From Oceanospirillaceae bacterium (GTDB taxonomy: Bacteria > Pseudomonadota > Gammaproteobacteria > Pseudomonadales > Litoribrevibacteraceae): a stretch of 64,000 nt of DNA. The stretch spans positions 186,001 through 250,000 of the forward strand of contig JADFAD010000001.1 of assembly GCA_015665455.1 (NCBI GenBank), in the 5' to 3' direction. Both the position numbers and the translations under genes were made by a program. The first letter of the stretch is position 1; every line of letters begins with the position of its first letter. The notes below the pieces were generated by a model that worked only from the letters and a program-made list of their open reading frames with translations, did not search any database and was not told the origin of the DNA. Below, one piece after another: positions 61,907 to 64,000 of the stretch.

Positions 61907-64000
61907 ATGAAGTTTAAGTCGATTTTTATTTCTTTAGTTCTTTGTAATGTTCTAGCTGTTTCTCATGCCGCAGATACTGATATTTTTGAGCCAAACCCGT
62001 TAGCAACAAGTTCTAATCCTAATGTTCTATTTTTATTGGATAACTCTGCAAACTGGGATGCTCAAAGTGGTGGAACCACTAAGAAAGCTCTACTTCATGA
62101 AGCTTTGTATAAAGTCATCATGTCATCCGATGAAAATATTATGAATTTAGGCATGGGCATCTTTGCTGATACTGGTGGTGGAGCTGGTGGTGGAGGTTCT
62201 AAAGTTGAAGGAAGTAAGCTTGTATCAAGAGTTAAAAATTTAGATTCTACTTCTAAAACAGAGTACGCAAATTTGTTATACGACAACGCTGCTGATTTAA
62301 CTTTGTTGGAGGTAAAGGATGCCGCTGGGGAAGTAATTGGTTACACCATTGATGGGTTCATCGCCGATCAAGAAGCAATTGATAAAGCAAATAATGCTCC
62401 TTATGCGATGTCTATGAATGAGGCTCGCCTTTATTATGGTGGAATGACGCCTGAATCTACCAAAACGGATCCTTGGGATAAGCTTTCCTTGGGGGCTGAT
62501 GAAGTAGGAGATTATGAGAGTCCTATCACTTTAGCCAATGCTTGTAGTGCAAATTATATCATTCTGTTTGCTAATGGTTCTCCGGACAGTGGTGAGAACA
62601 ATGCGGCTCAAAATAGGTTATCTGATTTCGATGCAGATACCGAAAAGATAGAGTTAACGGAAGATAAATTTGAGGCAAACTGGGTAGATGAATACGCTCG
62701 ATATATGTCTGTAGTTGACATGAATGATGACATTTTAGGTGATCAACCAGTGATTACTTATGTGATAGACATTTATGATGAGTCCGTATTGACAGGTAAT
62801 AATCGACCTGGATCTAATAATTTTGAAGGTGCTAGAGCGTTATTAAAGAGCACTGCTATTCAGGGAAAGGGTAAATATTTTGCCGCATCGAATGCTGATG
62901 AAGTTGCTACGGCATTGCAGGATATTTTAGACGATATTTTAGATAAATCTTCGGTTTTTGCTGCCAGTGCACTGCCTGTTTCTGTAAATAATCGAGGTAC
63001 AAATTTAAATCAAGTTTATATGGGGGTTTTTCAACCTGATGCGGATAGACAACCTCGTTGGTATGGGAATCTTAAACTCTACCAGATTGGAAATGATAGT
63101 GGCAGCTTAGAATTAGTTGATCAAAATAATGTAAGCGTTAGAGATGCGAGTCGTGGGTTTGTGAATTCAAACGTTCAAAGCTTTTGGACTCATGATTCTG
63201 ATTTCTTTGATTACGCACCAAGAGGTACAGGTAGCTATTTATCTGCGAGTGATAATCCCGATGGGGAGGTTGTGGAGAAAGGAGGGGCAGCACAACAGAT
63301 AAGGGAAGATTATATCTCTGGTGTCGCGCGTAAACTTTATACTTGTAATAGTTGTTCAGGTTCTCTGCAAACCGTTACGTTATCCAATAGTGGCCTTAGT
63401 TCTTCTGATATGGTTGACTGGTTATACGGTGCTAACAACGCGAATGACCCTCTTGTCGATGCTGCCCTCGCTGCCAATAATGATGATGAAGGAACTCGAA
63501 CTGTAAGAGCATCTGTTCACGGTGATGTCGTGCATTCTCAACCTACAATAATCAATTACGGCGGCGATAATATAGTGGTTTATTACGGCTCTAATGATGG
63601 CGTTTTTAGAGCGGTTAAAGGAGGCACAGCAGGGTCAGATATTGGAAAAGAGCTCTGGGGATTTATACCTGAAGAGCATTTTCAAGATATCGAGACACTT
63701 AGGTCTAATGAAGGTAGCAGTTTATTTGGAAGCCCTAATAAACCCTGGTTTGTTGATGGTGATATTTCCTCTTATTTTGAAGACACTGATAATGACGGTG
63801 TGATTGAAACGGGTGAAAAAGCTTATTTATATTTAACTATGCGTCGTGGTGGTAATTTTATTTATGCCCTTGATGTTACAGATTTCAACAGTCCTAAATT
63901 CTTATGAAAAATAACTGGAGGAAGTGGGAGCTTTTCAGAGTTAGCGCAGACTTGGTCTGGTGTAAGAGTCACGAAGATTAAATCGAATACGAATCCTGTT
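61907..64000 (+). pseudogene. pilY1: pilY1, type IV pilus tip protein, with in-frame TGA; 3' end outside the window
   Basis: PilY1 is the pilus tip adhesin and assembly factor. A signal peptide (SIFISLVLCNVLAVSHA) is followed by a von Willebrand A-like domain, with NVLFLLDNSANWD as the metal-site strand, and then a beta-propeller (DGVFRAVKGG). An EF-hand-like loop DTDNDGVIETGE resembles the PilY1 calcium site. The frame hits TGA at 63905-63907 (codon 667), after NSPKFL. The same frame then continues KITGGSGSFSELAQTWSG to the window end, as PilY1 should, with Trp expected at the TGA. A TGG to TGA change, or a sequencing error, fits best. It is the last visible gene of the pilin operon. Confidence 0.85.

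Noticed and set aside
63905..63907. Genetic code with TGA as Trp
   Set aside because: TGA ends many complete genes here, including a coupled ATGA overlap at 18490-18493, and Trp is encoded by TGG throughout.
63904..63981. New short gene starting at the ATG that overlaps the pilY1 TGA
   Set aside because: It ends after about 25 codons with no family features, while the original frame continues as PilY1.

Overview
The window looks like a chromosomal segment of a marine-type gammaproteobacterium, perhaps an Oceanospirillales or Alteromonadales relative. This rests on the gene families present (BolA, TrhO, RsmE, Apt, MetY, OMPLA, a Wzx/Wzy-type polysaccharide locus, type IV minor pilins with PilY1, RND and TRAP-like transporters), on a moderately AT-rich composition, and on the absence of insertion sequences, phage genes or CRISPR arrays. 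The genus cannot be fixed from the sequence alone.

Layout. 1-8.9 kb holds housekeeping and small genes: the bolA end, trhO, a candidate structured RNA, rsmE, apt, a large secreted calcium-binding-repeat protein, an FKBP lipoprotein, a small membrane protein and metY. 9.0-9.4 kb is a minus-strand tRNA cluster (Asn, Pro, Pro) with a near-consensus promoter. 9.5-14.4 kb holds a hydrolase gene broken by an in-frame TGA, rluA, a leucine-dehydrogenase-like gene, an O-antigen-ligase-like gene and a small secreted protein. 14.8-36.9 kb is one long plus-strand exopolysaccharide locus. It has an epimerase, three glycosyltransferases, a Wzy-like polymerase, a Wzx flippase, three acyltransferases, an outer-membrane barrel, Wza-like export, a Wzz/tyrosine-kinase fusion, a PHP phosphatase, a VpsP-like protein, an initiating sugar-phosphate transferase, and the sugar-nucleotide genes manC, manB-like and galU. 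It ends in a double terminator.

37.2-40.5 kb encodes a three-gene 2-oxoacid dehydrogenase (E1 alpha, E1 beta, E2), followed by an AraC-family regulator with its own direct-repeat site. 41.8-46.9 kb is minus-strand: a solute-binding protein and an RND pump operon. After tRNA-Thr come an ABC1/UbiB-family kinase-like protein, a SpoIIAA-like protein, an ABC exporter, a chemoreceptor, OMPLA and a TRAP-like transporter pair. 58.0-64.0 kb holds a membrane-anchored FKBP and a minor pilin operon running into pilY1, which carries an in-frame TGA and leaves the window.

How the genes work together. The polysaccharide locus appears self-sufficient for GDP-mannose and UDP-glucose supply, lipid-linked assembly, flipping, polymerisation, length control by tyrosine phosphorylation, and export. 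The leucine dehydrogenase and the 2-oxoacid dehydrogenase could act in sequence in branched-chain amino-acid breakdown, although they lie 25 kb apart. The strongest unexplained observations are the structured RNA after trhO, the two in-frame TGA codons in otherwise intact genes (a hydrolase and pilY1), and the helically phased direct repeats upstream of the AraC-family gene. I found no clear sign of a wholly new multi-gene system.
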